61,914 nt of DNA from Tubulanus polymorphus (Eukaryota > Nemertea > Palaeonemertea > Tubulaniformes > Tubulanidae). A model generated the notes under the pieces. The model had not been told where the DNA came from. It saw nothing but the letters and a program-made list of their open reading frames with translations, and ran no database searches. Numbering within the stretch: the first letter of the stretch is position 1; each line of letters opens with the position of its first letter. The position numbers and the translations under genes were made by a program. The DNA is taken from positions 1 through 61,914 of the forward strand of contig NW_027437475.1 of the NCBI RefSeq assembly GCF_964204645.1, in the 5' to 3' direction. Shown piece by piece: positions 1-11,093 of this stretch.

Positions 1-97
1 GGGGAATATTTGATACGAAAACGTCTTTTCTCGCGCTGAACGACGTTTTCGGGTCGAAAAGTGCTTTTCCTGACGATTTGAGCGCTTTTACGCATCG

Positions 98-400
98 ACT
101 TACGAAACGTCTTTTTGAACGACGTTTTCGGGTCGAAAAGTGCTTTTCCTGACGATTTGAGCGCTTTTACGCATCGACATTGTCGTTTTTCCGATAGGGG
201 GAATATTTGATACGAAAACGTCTTTTCTCGCGCTGAACGACGTTTTCGGGTCGAAATGTGCTTTTCCTGACGATTTGAGCGCTTTTACGCATCGACATTG
301 TCGTTTTCGATAACGACGTTTTCGGGTCGAAAAGTGCTTTTCCTGACGATTTGAGCGCTTTTACGCATCGACATTGTCGTTTTTCACGATTTGAGCGCTT
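98..400. repeat. Rearranged and shortened satellite monomers
   Basis: Three junctions break the 118-bp register here. Near 107 the tract jumps from CATCGAC to a linker-like TTACGAAACGTC and then loses the CTCGCGC segment. Near 311 a GATA is followed directly by ACGACGTTTT, skipping the G5 linker and the first stem. Near 385 the TTTTTC tract is followed directly by ACGATTTGAG. Each is an internal deletion between non-equivalent monomer positions with little homology at the joint. Such clustering is unlike the next 6.5 kb, where I see only single-base changes. It may be an old recombination scar or an assembly joint. Confidence 0.85.
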
Positions 401-1020
401 TTACGCATCGACATTGTCGTTTTTCCGATAGGGGGAATATTTGATACGAAAACGTCTTTTCTCGCGCTGAACGACGTTTTCGGGTCGAAAAGTGCTTTTC
501 CTGACGATTTGAGCGCTTTTACGCATCGACATTGTCGTTTTTCCGATAGGGGGAATATTTGATACGAAAACGTCTTTTCTCGCGCTGAACGACGTTTTCG
601 GGTCGAAAAGTGCTTTTCCTGACGATTTGAGCGCTTTTACGCATCGACATTGTCGTTTTTCCGATAGGGGGAATATTTGATACGAAAACGTCTTTTCTCG
701 CGCTGAACGACGTTTTCGGGTCGAAAAGTGCTTTTCCTGACGATTTGAGCGCTTTTACGCATCGACATTGTCGTTTTTCCGATAGGGGGAATATTTGATA
801 CGAAAACGTCTTTTCTCGCGCTGAACGACGTTTTCGGGTCGAAAAGTGCTTTTCCTGACGATTTGAGCGCTTTTACGCATCGACATTGTCGTTTTTCCGA
901 TAGGGGGAATATTTGATACGAAAACGTCTTTTCTCGCGCTGAACGACGTTTTCGGGTCGAAAAGTGCTTTTCCTGACGATTTGAGCGCTTTTACGCATCG
1001 ACATTGTCGTTTTTCCGATA

Positions 1021-1138
1021 GGGGGAATATTTGATACGAAAACGTCTTTTCTCGCGCTGAACGACGTTTTCGGGTCGAAAAGTGCTTTTCCTGACGATTT
1101 GAGCGCTTTTACGCATCGACATTGTCGTTTTTCCGATA
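1021..1138. repeat. Exemplar consensus monomer (118 bp)
   Basis: Reference copy for the numbering used here. It contains six short T tracts on the + strand, starting at monomer positions 10, 27, 47, 66, 87 and 108 and so 17 to 21 bp apart. Fourteen CpG are spread along the unit; with 24 C and 29 G about 6 would be expected. Inverted repeats: CGAAAACGTC (17-26) with GACGTTTTCG (43-52); TTTTCG (47-52) with CGAAAA (56-61); GAAAAG (57-62) with CTTTTC (65-70); CGACA (97-101) with TGTCG (103-107). The first two overlap, so alternative foldbacks exclude each other. I see no coding meaning in it. Confidence 0.95.
1037..1081. other. Dyad cluster inside the monomer (exemplar copy)
   Basis: A perfect 10-bp inverted repeat, CGAAAACGTC (1,037-1,046) and GACGTTTTCG (1,063-1,072), is separated by 16 bp. 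Its right arm overlaps a second dyad, TTTTCG (1,067-1,072), GGT, CGAAAA (1,076-1,081). Both recur in most monomers of the array. Dyads of this kind can form cruciforms or bind dimeric proteins; which, if either, happens here cannot be seen from sequence. A hyphenated 11-bp palindrome, CGACATTGTCG, follows at 1,117-1,127. Confidence 0.75.
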
Positions 1139-4100
1139 GGGGGAATATTTGATACGAAAACGTCTTTTCTCGCGCTGAACGACGTTTTCGGGTCGAAAAG
1201 TGCTTTTCCTGACGATTTGAGCGCTTTTACGCATCGACATTGTCGTTTTTCCGATAGGGGGAATATTTGATACGAAAACGTCTTTTCTCGCGCTGAACGA
1301 CGTTTTCGGGTCGAAAAGTGCTTTTCCTGACGATTTGAGCGCTTTTACGCATCGACATTGTCGTTTTTCCGATAGGGGGAATATTTGATACGAAAACGTC
1401 TTTTCTCGCGCTGAACGACGTTTTCGGAGCGAAAAGTGCTTTTCCTGACGATTTGAGCGCTTTTACGCATCGACATTGTCGTTTTTCCGATAGGGGGAAT
1501 ATTTGATACGAAAACGTCTTTTCTCGCGCTGAACGACGTTTTCGGAGCGAAAAGTGCTTTTCCTGACGATTTGAGCGCTTTTACGCATCGACATTGTCGT
1601 TTTTCCGATAGGGGGAATATTTGATACGAAAACGTCTTTTCTCGCGCTGAACGACGTTTTCGGGTCGAAAAGTGCTTTTCCTGACGATTTGAGCGCTTTT
1701 ACGCATCGACATTGTCGTTTTTCCGATAGGGGGAATATTTGATACGAAAACGTCTTTTCTCGCGCTGAACGACGTTTTCGGGTCGAAAAGTGCTTTTCCT
1801 GACGATTTGAGCGCTTTTACGCATCGACATTGTCGTTTTTCCGATAGGGGGAATATTTGATACGAAAACGTCTTTTCTCGCGCTGAACGACGTTTTCGGG
1901 TCGAAAAGTGCTTTTCCTGACGATTTGAGCGCTTTTACGCATCGACATTGTCGTTTTTCCGATAGGGGGAATATTTGATACGAAAACGTCTTTTCTCGCG
2001 CTGAACGACGTTTTCGGGTCGAAAAGTGCTTTTCCTGACGATTTGAGCGCTTTTACGCATCGACATTGTCGTTTTTCCGATAGGGGGAATATTTGATACG
2101 AAAACGTCTTTTCTCGCGCTGAACGACGTTTTCGGGTCGAAAAGTGCTTTTCCTGACGATTTGAGCGCTTTTACGCATCGACATTGTCGTTTTTCCGATA
2201 GGGGGAATATTTGATACGAAAACGTCTTTTCTCGCGCTGAACGACGTTTTCGGGTCGAAAAGTGCTTTTCCTGACGATTTGAGCGCTTTTACGCATCGAC
2301 ATTGTCGTTTTTCCGATAGGGGGAATATTTGATACGAAAACGTCTTTTCTCGCGCTGAACGACGTTTTCGGGTCGAAAAGTGCTTTTCCTGACGATTTGA
2401 GCGCTTTTACGCATCGACATTGTCGTTTTTCCGATAGGGGGAATATTTGATACGAAAACGTCTTTTCTCGCGCTGAACGACGTTTTCGGGTCGAAAAGTG
2501 CTTTTCCTGACGATTTGAGCGCTTTTACGCATCGACATTGTCGTTTTTCCGATAGGGGGAATATTTGATACGAAAACGTCTTTTCTCGCGCTGAACGACG
2601 TTTTCGGGTCGAAAAGTGCTTTTCCTGACGATTTGAGCGCTTTTACGCATCGACATTGTCGTTTTTCCGATAGGGGGAATATTTGATACGAAAACGTCTT
2701 TTCTCGCGCTGAACGACGTTTTCGGGTCGAAAAGTGCTTTTCCTGACGATTTGAGCGCTTTTACGCATCGACATTGTCGTTTTTCCGATAGGGGGAATAT
2801 TTGATACGAAAACGTCTTTTCTCGCGCTGAACGACGTTTTCGGGTCGAAAAGTGCTTTTCCTGACGATTTGAGCGCTTTTACGCATCGACATTGTCGTTT
2901 TTCCGATAGGGGGAATATTTGATACGAAAACGTCTTTTCTCGCGCTGAACGACGTTTTCGGGTCGAAAAGTGCTTTTCCTGACGATTTGAGCGCTTTTAC
3001 GCATCGACATTGTCGTTTTTCCGATAGGGGGAATATTTGATACGAAAACGTCTTTTCTCGCGCTGAACGACGTTTTCGGGTCGAAAAGTGCTTTTCCTGA
3101 CGATTTGAGCGCTTTTACGCATCGACATTGTCGTTTTTCCGATAGGGGGAATATTTGATACGAAAACGTCTTTTCTCGCGCTGAACGACGTTTTCGGGTC
3201 GAAAAGTGCTTTTCCTGACGATTTGAGCGCTTTTACGCATCGACATTGTCGTTTTTCCGATAGGGGGAATATTTGATACGAAAACGTCTTTTCTCGCGCT
3301 GAACGACGTTTTCGGGTCGAAAAGTGCTTTTCCTGACGATTTGAGCGCTTTTACGCATCGACATTGTCGTTTTTCCGATAGGGGGAATATTTGATACGAA
3401 AACGTCTTTTCTCGCGCTGAACGACGTTTTCGGGTCGAAAAGTGCTTTTCCTGACGATTTGAGCGCTTTTACGCATCGACATTGTCGTTTTTCCGATAGG
3501 GGGAATATTTGATACGAAAACGTCTTTTCTCGCGCTGAACGACGTTTTCGGGTCGAAAAGTGCTTTTCCTGACGATTTGAGCGCTTTTACGCATCGACAT
3601 TGTCGTTTTTCCGATAGGGGGAATATTTGATACGAAAACGTCTTTTCTCGCGCTGAACGACGTTTTCGGGTCGAAAAGTGCTTTTCCTGACGATTTGAGC
3701 GCTTTTACGCATCGACATTGTCGTTTTTCCGATAGGGGGAATATTTGATACGAAAACGTCTTTTCTCGCGCTGAACGACGTTTTCGGGTCGAAAAGTGCT
3801 TTTCCTGACGATTTGAGCGCTTTTACGCATCGACATTGTCGTTTTTCCGATAGGGGGAATATTTGATACGAAAACGTCTTTTCTCGCGCTGAACGACGTT
3901 TTCGGGTCGAAAAGTGCTTTTCCTGACGATTTGAGCGCTTTTACGCATCGACATTGTCGTTTTCCGATAGGGGGAATATTTGATACGAAAACGTCTTTTC
4001 TCGCGCTGAACGACGTTTTCGGAGCGAAAAGTGCTTTTCCTGACGATTTGAGCGCTTTTACGCATCGACATTGTCGTTTTTCCGATAGGGGGAATATTTG

Positions 4101-7057
4101 ATACGAAAACGTCTTTTCTCGCGCTGAACGACGTTTTCGGGTCGAAAAGTGCTTTTCCTGACGATTTGAGCGCTTTTACGCATCGACATTGTCGTTTTTC
4201 CGATAGGGGGAATATTTGATACGAAAACGTCTTTTCTCGCGCTGAACGACGTTTTCGGGTCGAAAAGTGCTTTTCCTGACGATTTGAGCGCTTTTACGCA
4301 TCGACATTGTCGTTTTTCCGATAGGGGGAATATTTGATACGAAAACGTCTTTTCTCGCGCTGAACGACGTTTTCGGAGCGAAAAGTGCTTTTCCTGACGA
4401 TTTGAGCGCTTTTACGCATCGACATTGTCGTTTTTCCGATAGGGGGAATATTTGATACGAAAACGTCTTTTCTCGCGCTGAACGACGTTTTCGGGTCGAA
4501 AAGTGCTTTTCCTGACGATTTGAGCGCTTTTACGCATCGACATTGTCGTTTTTCCGATAGGGGGAATATTTGATACGGAAAACGTCTTTTCTCGCGCTGA
4601 ACGACGTTTTCGGGTCGAAAAGTGCTTTTCCTGACGATTTGAGCGCTTTTACGCATCGACATTGTCGTTTTTCCGATAGGGGGAATATTTGATACGAAAA
4701 CGTCTTTTCTCGCGCTGAACGACGTTTTCGGGTCGAAAAGTGCTTTTCCTGACGATTTGAGCGCTTTTACGCATCGACATTGTCGTTTTTCCGATAGGGG
4801 GAATATTTGATACGAAAACGTCTTTTCTCGCGCTGAACGACGTTTTCGGGTCGAAAAGTGCTTTTCCTGACGATTTGAGCGCTTTTACGCATCGACATTG
4901 TCGTTTTTCCGATAGGGGGAATATTTGATACGAAAACGTCTTTTCTCGCGCTGAACGACGTTTTCGGGTCGAAAAGTGCTTTTCCTGACGATTTGAGCGC
5001 TTTTACGCATCGACATTGTCGTTTTTCCGATAGGGGGAATATTTGATACGAAAACGTCTTTTCTCGCGCTGAACGACGTTTTCGGGTCGAAAAGTGCTTT
5101 TCCTGACGATTTGAGCGCTTTTACGCATCGACATTGTCGTTTTTCCGATAGGGGGAATATTTGATACGAAAACGTCTTTTCTCGCGCTGAACGACGTTTT
5201 CGGGTCGAAAAGTGCTTTTCCTGACGATTTGAGCGCTTTTACGCATCGACATTGTCGTTTTTCCGATAGGGGGAATATTTGATACGAAAACGTCTTTTCT
5301 CGCGCTGAACGACGTTTTCGGGTCGAAAAGTGCTTTTCCTGACGATTTGAGCGCTTTTACGCATCGACATTGTCGTTTTTCCGATAGGGGGAATATTTGA
5401 TACGAAAACGTCTTTTCTCGCGCTGAACGACGTTTTCGGAGCGAAAAGTGCTTTTCCTGACGATTTGAGCGCTTTTACGCATCGACATTGTCGTTTTTCC
5501 GATAGGGGGAATATTTGATACGAAAACGTCTTTTCTCGCGCTGAACGACGTTTTCGGGTCGAAAAGTGCTTTTCCTGACGATTTGAGCGCTTTTACGCAT
5601 CGACATTGTCGTTTTTCCGATAGGGGGAATATTTGATACGAAAACGTCTTTTCTCGCGCTGAACGACGTTTTCGGGTCGAAAAGTGCTTTTCCTGACGAT
5701 TTGAGCGCTTTTACGCATCGACATTGTCGTTTTTCCGATAGGGGGAATATTTGATACGAAAACGTCTTTTCTCGCGCTGAACGACGTTTTCGGGTCGAAA
5801 AGTGCTTTTCCTGACGATTTGAGCGCTTTTACGCATCGACATTGTCGTTTTTCCGATAGGGGGAATATTTGATACGAAAACGTCTTTTCTCGCGCTGAAC
5901 GACGTTTTCGGGTCGAAAAGTGCTTTTCCTGACGATTTGAGCGCTTTTACGCATCGACATTGTCGTTTTTCCGATAGGGGGAATATTTGATACGAAAACG
6001 TCTTTTCTCGCGCTGAACGACGTTTTCGGGTCGAAATGTGCTTTTCCTGACGATTTGAGCGCTTTTACGCATCGACATTGTCGTTTTTCCGATAGGGGGA
6101 ATATTTGATACGAAAACGTCTTTTCTCGCGCTGAACGACGTTTTCGGGTCGAAAAGTGCTTTTCCTGACGATTTGAGCGCTTTTACGCATCGACATTGTC
6201 GTTTTTCCGATAGGGGGAATATTTGATACGAAAACGTCTTTTCTCGCGCTGAACGACGTTTTCGGGTCGAAAAGTGCTTTTCCTGACGATTTGAGCGCTT
6301 TTACGCATCGACATTGTCGTTTTTCCGATAGGGGGAATATTTGATACGAAAACGTCTTTTCTCGCGCTGAACGACGTTTTCGGGTCGAAAAGTGCTTTTC
6401 CTGACGATTTGAGCGCTTTTACGCATCGACATTGTCGTTTTTCCGATAGGGGGAATATTTGATACGAAAACGTCTTTTCTCGCGCTGAACGACGTTTTCG
6501 GGTCGAAATGTGCTTTTCCTGACGATTTGAGCGCTTTTACGCATCGACATTGTCGTTTTTCCGATAGGGGGAATATTTGATACGAAAACGTCTTTTCTCG
6601 CGCTGAACGACGTTTTCGGGTCGAAAAGTGCTTTTCCTGACGATTTGAGCGCTTTTACGCATCGACATTGTCGTTTTTCCGATAGGGGGAATATTTGATA
6701 CGAAAACGTCTTTTCTCGCGCTGAACGACGTTTTCGGGTCGAAATGTGCTTTTCCTGACGATTTGAGCGCTTTTACGCATCGACATTGTCGTTTTTCCGA
6801 TAGGGGGAATATTTGATACGAAAACGTCTTTTCTCGCGCTGAACGACGTTTTCGGGTCGAAAAGTGCTTTTCCTGACGATTTGAGCGCTTTTACGCATCG
6901 ACATTGTCGTTTTTCCGATAGGGGGAATATTTGATACGAAAACGTCTTTTCTCGCGCTGAACGACGTTTTCGGGTCGAAAAGTGCTTTTCCTGACGATTT
7001 GAGCGCTTTTACGCATCGACATTGTCGTTTTTCCGATAGGGGGAATATTTGATACGA

Positions 7058-7061
7058 AAAC
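7058..7061. repeat. Left target-site duplication (AAAC)
   Basis: The satellite reads GATACGAAAAC up to 7,061 and then switches to element sequence. AAAC is repeated at 13,406-13,409, after which the satellite continues with GTCTTTTCTCG. Removing one AAAC plus the element restores a normal monomer, so these 4 bp are best read as a target-site duplication. Confidence 0.8.
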
Positions 7062-7467
7062 AACACGTTCCCAAATGTTTTGATACTTTCTCAGTTTGTA
7101 TCAAAAATATTGCCAATTTCTGGTCCTTGAGTCCTGAAAAATGATAAATTTACAGCGCAAAATCGTACAAACGTGTCAATTATACTTCTAAACACTTTAT
7201 TTGCGGACCAGTTTATGAATTGAACGTGGGCCATAGAGCGCTATATCCGCCTATGATCTCAACTTTCAATTTATTACGTAAGCTATTCGTGAACAAAATG
7301 CGGTCGGCGCACAATAGAAACTTCGCTCTATTTATTCTTTCATTACCGCCGACAAAGAGGACCGATATTTCGCAAATTGGATTCGGGAGGTTTAAACCTC
7401 CCAAGGTCAAATCACTAAAATTGTGACCTTCGTGGAGATTATCTAAAAAGCCGATGGTAATCAAATT
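7062..7467 (+). repeat. Left terminal inverted repeat (~405 bp)
   Basis: It pairs with the minus strand of 12,997-13,405. The outer 53 bp differ at only two sites; the middle portion is more diverged, with substitutions and small indels; the inner part around the PmeI-like palindrome and GTGACCTTC matches well again. Similarity fades after GCCGAT and ATCAA near 7,460. The outermost 8 bp, AACACGTT, are one change from the perfect palindrome AACGCGTT that the right arm carries. Short open frames inside it (7,213-7,473 minus, 7,220-7,426 plus) are not kept in the other arm, so I do not call them genes. Confidence 0.85.
7385..7402. other. 18-bp perfect palindrome in left TIR
   Basis: GGGAGGTTTAAACCTCCC is its own reverse complement. 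It lies about 325 bp inside the element end and is matched base for base at 13,063-13,080 in the opposite arm. The flanking AAGGTCA on its inner side is also retained. It is a candidate protein-binding or structural site; that role is inference. Confidence 0.85.
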
Positions 7468-7548
7468 TAGCATAACTTTTTACCCAAACGTTCAATGGCA
7501 TTCCTAAGTATTTGATGAAAGTTGAGAAATCATAAGATATTCATATAA

Positions 7549-7565
7549 CCATGGACTCTAAAACC
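7549..7565 (+). repeat. Dispersed CCATGGACTCTAAAAC motif, copy 1
   Basis: CCATGGACTCTAAAACC, followed about 15 bp later by GTCTCTGATATA. A similar pair, GGACTCTTAAACGA at 9,508 with GGCTCTGATATA near 9,545, occurs about 1.95 kb further on. Related copies lie at 7,898, 9,329-9,375 and 12,693-12,727. They are probably fragments of one sub-repeat inside the element. Confidence 0.6.
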
Positions 7566-7897
7566 TAAATCGTATAAGAGTCTCTGATATAAAAAAAAAC
7601 TTCGCATAACGAAGAAGCAAAAATTCGAATCTGATTCATCTGTTTGGAATTGATTCTTATGAAATGGAAACAAATGCGTGAGCACCTACTCATTCATTCA
7701 ATTTACTTTGCGGCTTTACAACGGCTATTTCACTGGTTCTGCGTGATGAGATAATTCTGATTAAAGTTATTGTAATAATTTCTATATGTATATACGTAAT
7801 GATACTCTTTCTGAATAAAGGATGCACGTTATTCGAATCCCCACCATTGTTCTCTACAATGTACGTTAATCAAACTCACGATAAAACAGATCCAAAA

Positions 7898-7925
7898 CCA
7901 TGGACTCAAAAACAAAGAATCCGTG
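7898..7925. repeat. CCATGGACTC motif, imperfect hairpin
   Basis: CCATGGACTC at 7,898-7,907 faces GAATCCGTGG at 7,916-7,925, an inverted match at 8 of 10 positions. It resembles the perfect hairpin at 9,329-9,375 and the shorter one at 12,693-12,727. Confidence 0.55.
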
Positions 7926-8073
7926 GTCAAACATACAATTCTAATTTCCCCGTTAGTTCACTGATGCCGCCATCGAATGCAAGGATTCTAGCCAATCAGA
8001 GAGGCGCATGTACACATCCATTGGCATGTTAGTTATAGTACAACTTAGACAATAATCAAGGTTCGAGCCAATG

Positions 8074-8116
8074 AACTAGAATATGTTCTTTCAACTAACT
8101 AGAATATGTTCTTTCA
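8074..8116 (+). repeat. Short tandem duplication, 23-bp period
   Basis: The 20-mer AACTAGAATATGTTCTTTCA occurs at 8,074-8,093 and again, identical, at 8,097-8,116, separated by ACT. A simple local duplication inside the element. Confidence 0.9.
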
Positions 8117-9328
8117 TCGAATACAAATAACTCAGTAGTAGTCAGTTAGTTGAGTTTGTTTGACTTGATTTGTATTTCATCAATCAATCTATTTCATTTT
8201 ATTTTAAAGTACAAACTAAACGCTTGAATTGCTTATAACACGACCAGGTATGAATTAGAATAGATCGGCTTAATATTTCGAATGCAAATTTGGCGTTTAA
8301 GCAATCGGAAATTCGAAGTGCTTGAGAAATTTTTCAATACGCACATTACTTCGAATAGCGATAAGTTCATTGACACATGTGACCATTGTTTTGTTACTTT
8401 CGATAGCTAGTCGAATAAGCTATGGGACAGCTAACGACAGCACAATCGCAATATCAACAGAAGTTCATTTTATCCTACATGATGAGGCTAAATTCAGTGA
8501 AATCGATCGTGTTCTGAAATATATATTTTCCTGGATACATGTTGTTCATTGTAGCTATTCTATGCGGTTTTACATTAACCTGCTATAACATATTGACCGT
8601 TTTCAAGAACCCAAAAATTACAATTTGCTGGGAATCTGTTTTTTTTCAAAAACAACCCAAACCCGAAATTGTGTACAGTTAGTACGCAGCGTATATAATG
8701 TCGGATTAGAGAATATTGAAAAAACTTTAAAAAAAGTTGAGTGAAGGGAAATAAGCTCAGCAGTGACAAATTGTCATTTCTACCCTTCACGTGATTAATT
8801 GATGTCCAAATATGTTCTACCGTGAAAACTCTGCATTTAGCATCAAACGAATTTTTGTATACGTATCTCAGGATGCATGCTCTTCAAAAAGGTAGCCTAT
8901 TAGGAAAAAACTTACCCGGTAAAATCCTAATTTGTCCTAAACGATATTCCAACTATTATTTTGTTAATTATTCAACTATCATCACTAACTGGGTAAGTTA
9001 GTTGAACTTACATAAAGATATATCATTAGGGACACTTCAATTTCACACCATTCAATATCATAAGGGAACAAAATTCTTTGAAACTTGGTTAATGGTAGTT
9101 CTTAAGACTAGGTTTTGTTTCCGGAATTTACTAAATGTACCAATTCTAATAATTCACTCATTGAAGCTTCTATACATTAGAAGCGAAAGCTCGTGCGTCG
9201 AAATAAATAGTTAACCTTTAAAGTACTACTTGTCTCTTCATTTAAATTCAAAATATAAGTCTTTATTGATTCTTTTTTGTTGGAATATGCATAACTTTTT
9301 CTGGGCAAATTTCTATATTCTGTCAAGT

Positions 9329-9375
9329 CATGGACTCTAAAACGATTTAGACATTAAAGCGTTTTAGAGTCCATG
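9329..9375. other. Perfect 16-bp inverted repeat (hairpin) in element interior
   Basis: CATGGACTCTAAAACG at 9,329-9,344 and its exact reverse complement CGTTTTAGAGTCCATG at 9,360-9,375 enclose a 15-nt loop. No T run follows that would suggest a transcription terminator. The arm is the same motif found singly at 7,549, so this may be two copies of that motif in opposite orientation. Confidence 0.9.
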
Positions 9376-10058
9376 GTCAAGGTATTTTGGCTATAACGAA
9401 TATAACTAACTCCCTGGGGCAACGATGTGGCTGATGAAATGATCTCTCCCATTGTAATCCCACCATTTAATTACTCATTGTATAACAACTCTCACAATTA
9501 AGCCTCGGACTCTTAAACGAATTATGAGTGCATGCTTTAGTATAGGCTCTGATATAGAGCATATTGTCTTGATTTAGAACATGTATGCATAAACTCTAGG
9601 CTGCAAAGAAATACGTTTTCAGCGGCTCTAATCGAGTTAAATCTTTCGTGATAGATTAACACAGAGAGGCGGCACCCAATCGCTGCTTATTGACATTAGG
9701 CACAAGCCACTGTTATGTTCATTAGTAAAACTAATATAGAATGAATAAGTGAGGAGGGAAAATGTATAAATTAAATTTATAAATGAATTTATAAGAATTT
9801 AGCATGCATCGGAGTGCACTTAAATTGGATTATTACAAAATAACTCACTTCAAAATTTATGATATTGTTTCATTGATATTTATTACTTTAAAGCAATTCA
9901 CTTTAAGAACTTTGGTCAACAATAAGTCTGACCTGCAAATCAAATCATCGGGAGACCAAATATTGTTTCAAAAAATTATATTGCTAATACATTCCTAATC
10001 TTAACCTTTCGCCATAAACCTACTGAATTTAGGGCCTGGGGCATTTTAGATGGTTGTA

Positions 10059-10085
10059 GGTAAAAATCCCCTAGGTAAAATCCTC
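10059..10085 (-). repeat. GGTAAAAATCC motif, double copy
   Basis: GGTAAAAATCCCC is followed at once by TAGGTAAAATCC. The reverse complement has the pattern TTTTACC-TAGGGG-ATTTTTACC, close to the + strand block at 11,067-11,093, so the two are inverted relative to each other about 1 kb apart. A single copy, ACCCGGTAAAATCC, sits at 8,914-8,927. Confidence 0.6.
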
Positions 10086-10239
10086 ACTTGGCGATTTTTC
10101 AAGAACATTTGAAAGCACGATATTTATTCAAACATATTCATCCACAATACAACTGCAATATATTTAACTGTGCATTGATCTCTTTTGTTGAAATAAATCT
10201 TTAAATAAATTCATAGAATAAATGAAATTAATGAACTTT

Positions 10240-10282
10240 TTATTCATACTATCTTTTCATAATTTTATTCATACTATCTTTT
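10240..10282 (+). repeat. Short tandem duplication, 25-bp period
   Basis: TTATTCATACTATCTTTT at 10,240-10,257 is repeated exactly at 10,265-10,282. No further copies are visible beside it. Confidence 0.9.
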
Positions 10283-11066
10283 AATTCGAACTAAATAACT
10301 CTTTTTAACTTGTGGTATAGTATGCTTATGATATGGATTCGATTTACGTATCAATATTTTCATGTTGACGGGGGCCTGATGATGGCTAATAGCATTAGCC
10401 GAAACATTACTCGTAGAAGATTTTTTGCTGAATTCATTGTGGGATTTGTCTCGTTATTCACCATACATGGATATTGTGTATTTACTTCTCATTTTCATGT
10501 TGGTTTTGAACAACTTAAATTTTGCGATTCTAGTACCTTATTAACTTTAGATGACAGTAATACCTTCAATTTACATGTAAAATATGATCACTGCTGAAAG
10601 TGTAATAAGGAATATATATTTACTCCAGTGACAATATTTTGATTCTAAGATTTAATTCAATCATATAGTCCGAGTCTGTATGGTAAAACTTCTGGCTAAC
10701 CAAGAGCTAACCGAATACCGACAATAGAAGGTGGTCGCTTAAAAATTAGTTAATTTACGCAACAGGAATCTATCTTGATTTCAAGGGCACTTCAATTAAT
10801 CGTTTCAATAGTGACCACTGTAAATTAGCTAGTAGTTTAAATGACCGAATTCAATCAACCGATTCGTATCCTAAGAATGAGAATTGTATCTAACCACAGT
10901 AGTTATTCCTCATCAAACGTTCGGTCATCATATTATACATCTATACATCATTACTATCATCTTTAGTTAACAGAAGTGCAATTAAATCTAGAATCTATGA
11001 GTTGAGTTTTTTTAGACATAATAAATTGTGTTGATTTTATGTTAGTTAAATCAAATATTGGGAATA

Positions 11067-11093
11067 TTTTACCGGGGGATTTTTACTTTGGGG
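11067..11093 (+). repeat. TTTTACCGGGGGATTTTTAC motif
   Basis: Inverted relative of 10,059-10,085 and direct relative of the block at 12,381-12,465. It ends in CTTTGGGG, which compares with CCTTGGGG in the later block. Function unknown. Confidence 0.6.

Larger units (their letters stand above)
1..7061. repeat. 118-bp satellite array, left segment
   Basis: Head-to-tail copies of a 118-bp monomer, about 60 in all; successive GAATATTTGA landmarks (for example 553 and 671) are exactly 118 bp apart. The monomer is about 45% G+C with 14 CpG. Almost every copy is consensus. Visible variants are GGAGCG in place of GGGTCG (near 1,427, 1,545, 4,022, 4,376 and 5,439), AAATG in place of AAAAG (near 256, 6,037, 6,509 and 6,745), a one-T deletion near 3,961 and a one-G insertion near 4,576. 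Only the standard linker (GATAGGGGGAATATTTGATACG, read in two parts: GATAGGGGG and AATATTTGATACG) is present. The segment stops inside a monomer at 7,061, where a mobile element is inserted. No unique spacers or genes lie between the copies. Confidence 0.99.
7468..9328. other. Element interior, left third: AT-rich, no gene recognised
   Basis: Single-copy-looking AT-rich DNA with stops in all frames; the longest open stretches are 70-90 codons, two of which need a TTG start, and none resembles a known protein. Small structures: CTTCG-CATAA-CGAAG hairpin near 7,601; CCATGGACTC motifs at 7,549 and 7,898, the second facing a degenerate inverted partner near 7,916; a 23-bp-period direct repeat at 8,074-8,116; and the motif ACCCGGTAAAATCC at 8,914-8,927. 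A TATA-like GTATATAATG at 8,691-8,700 has no open frame downstream worth calling. Confidence 0.7.

Noticed and set aside
1021-1138. CENP-B box
   Set aside because: The pattern TTCG-N4-A-N2-CGGG is absent on either strand; the TTCGGG present has the wrong spacing.
7213-7473. Overlapping frames in the left TIR (minus 7,213-7,473; plus 7,220-7,426)
   Set aside because: The equivalent positions of the right TIR do not keep the frames open, so they are not conserved coding sequence.
7799-8032. 77-codon plus-strand frame in the element
   Set aside because: Short, no recognised domain, and within the length expected by chance in a 6-kb interval. No supporting signal.
8322-8588. 88-codon frame with a hydrophobic N-terminal stretch
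   Set aside because: Begins at TTG, not ATG, in what is evidently eukaryotic DNA; no family resemblance. The hydrophobic stretch is expected from T-rich sequence.
8691-8700. TATA-like promoter GTATATAATG
   Set aside because: Such strings are frequent by chance in AT-rich DNA and no plausible transcript or open frame lies downstream.
9329-9375. Transcription terminator or tRNA-like hairpin
   Set aside because: The stem is perfect but lacks a following T run, and the loop and arms do not fit a tRNA. It is better explained as two opposed copies of a dispersed motif.
10310-10597. 95-codon frame, the longest in the insertion
   Set aside because: TTG start; 91 codons from the first ATG. No transposase motif and no neighbouring exon that I can link to it.
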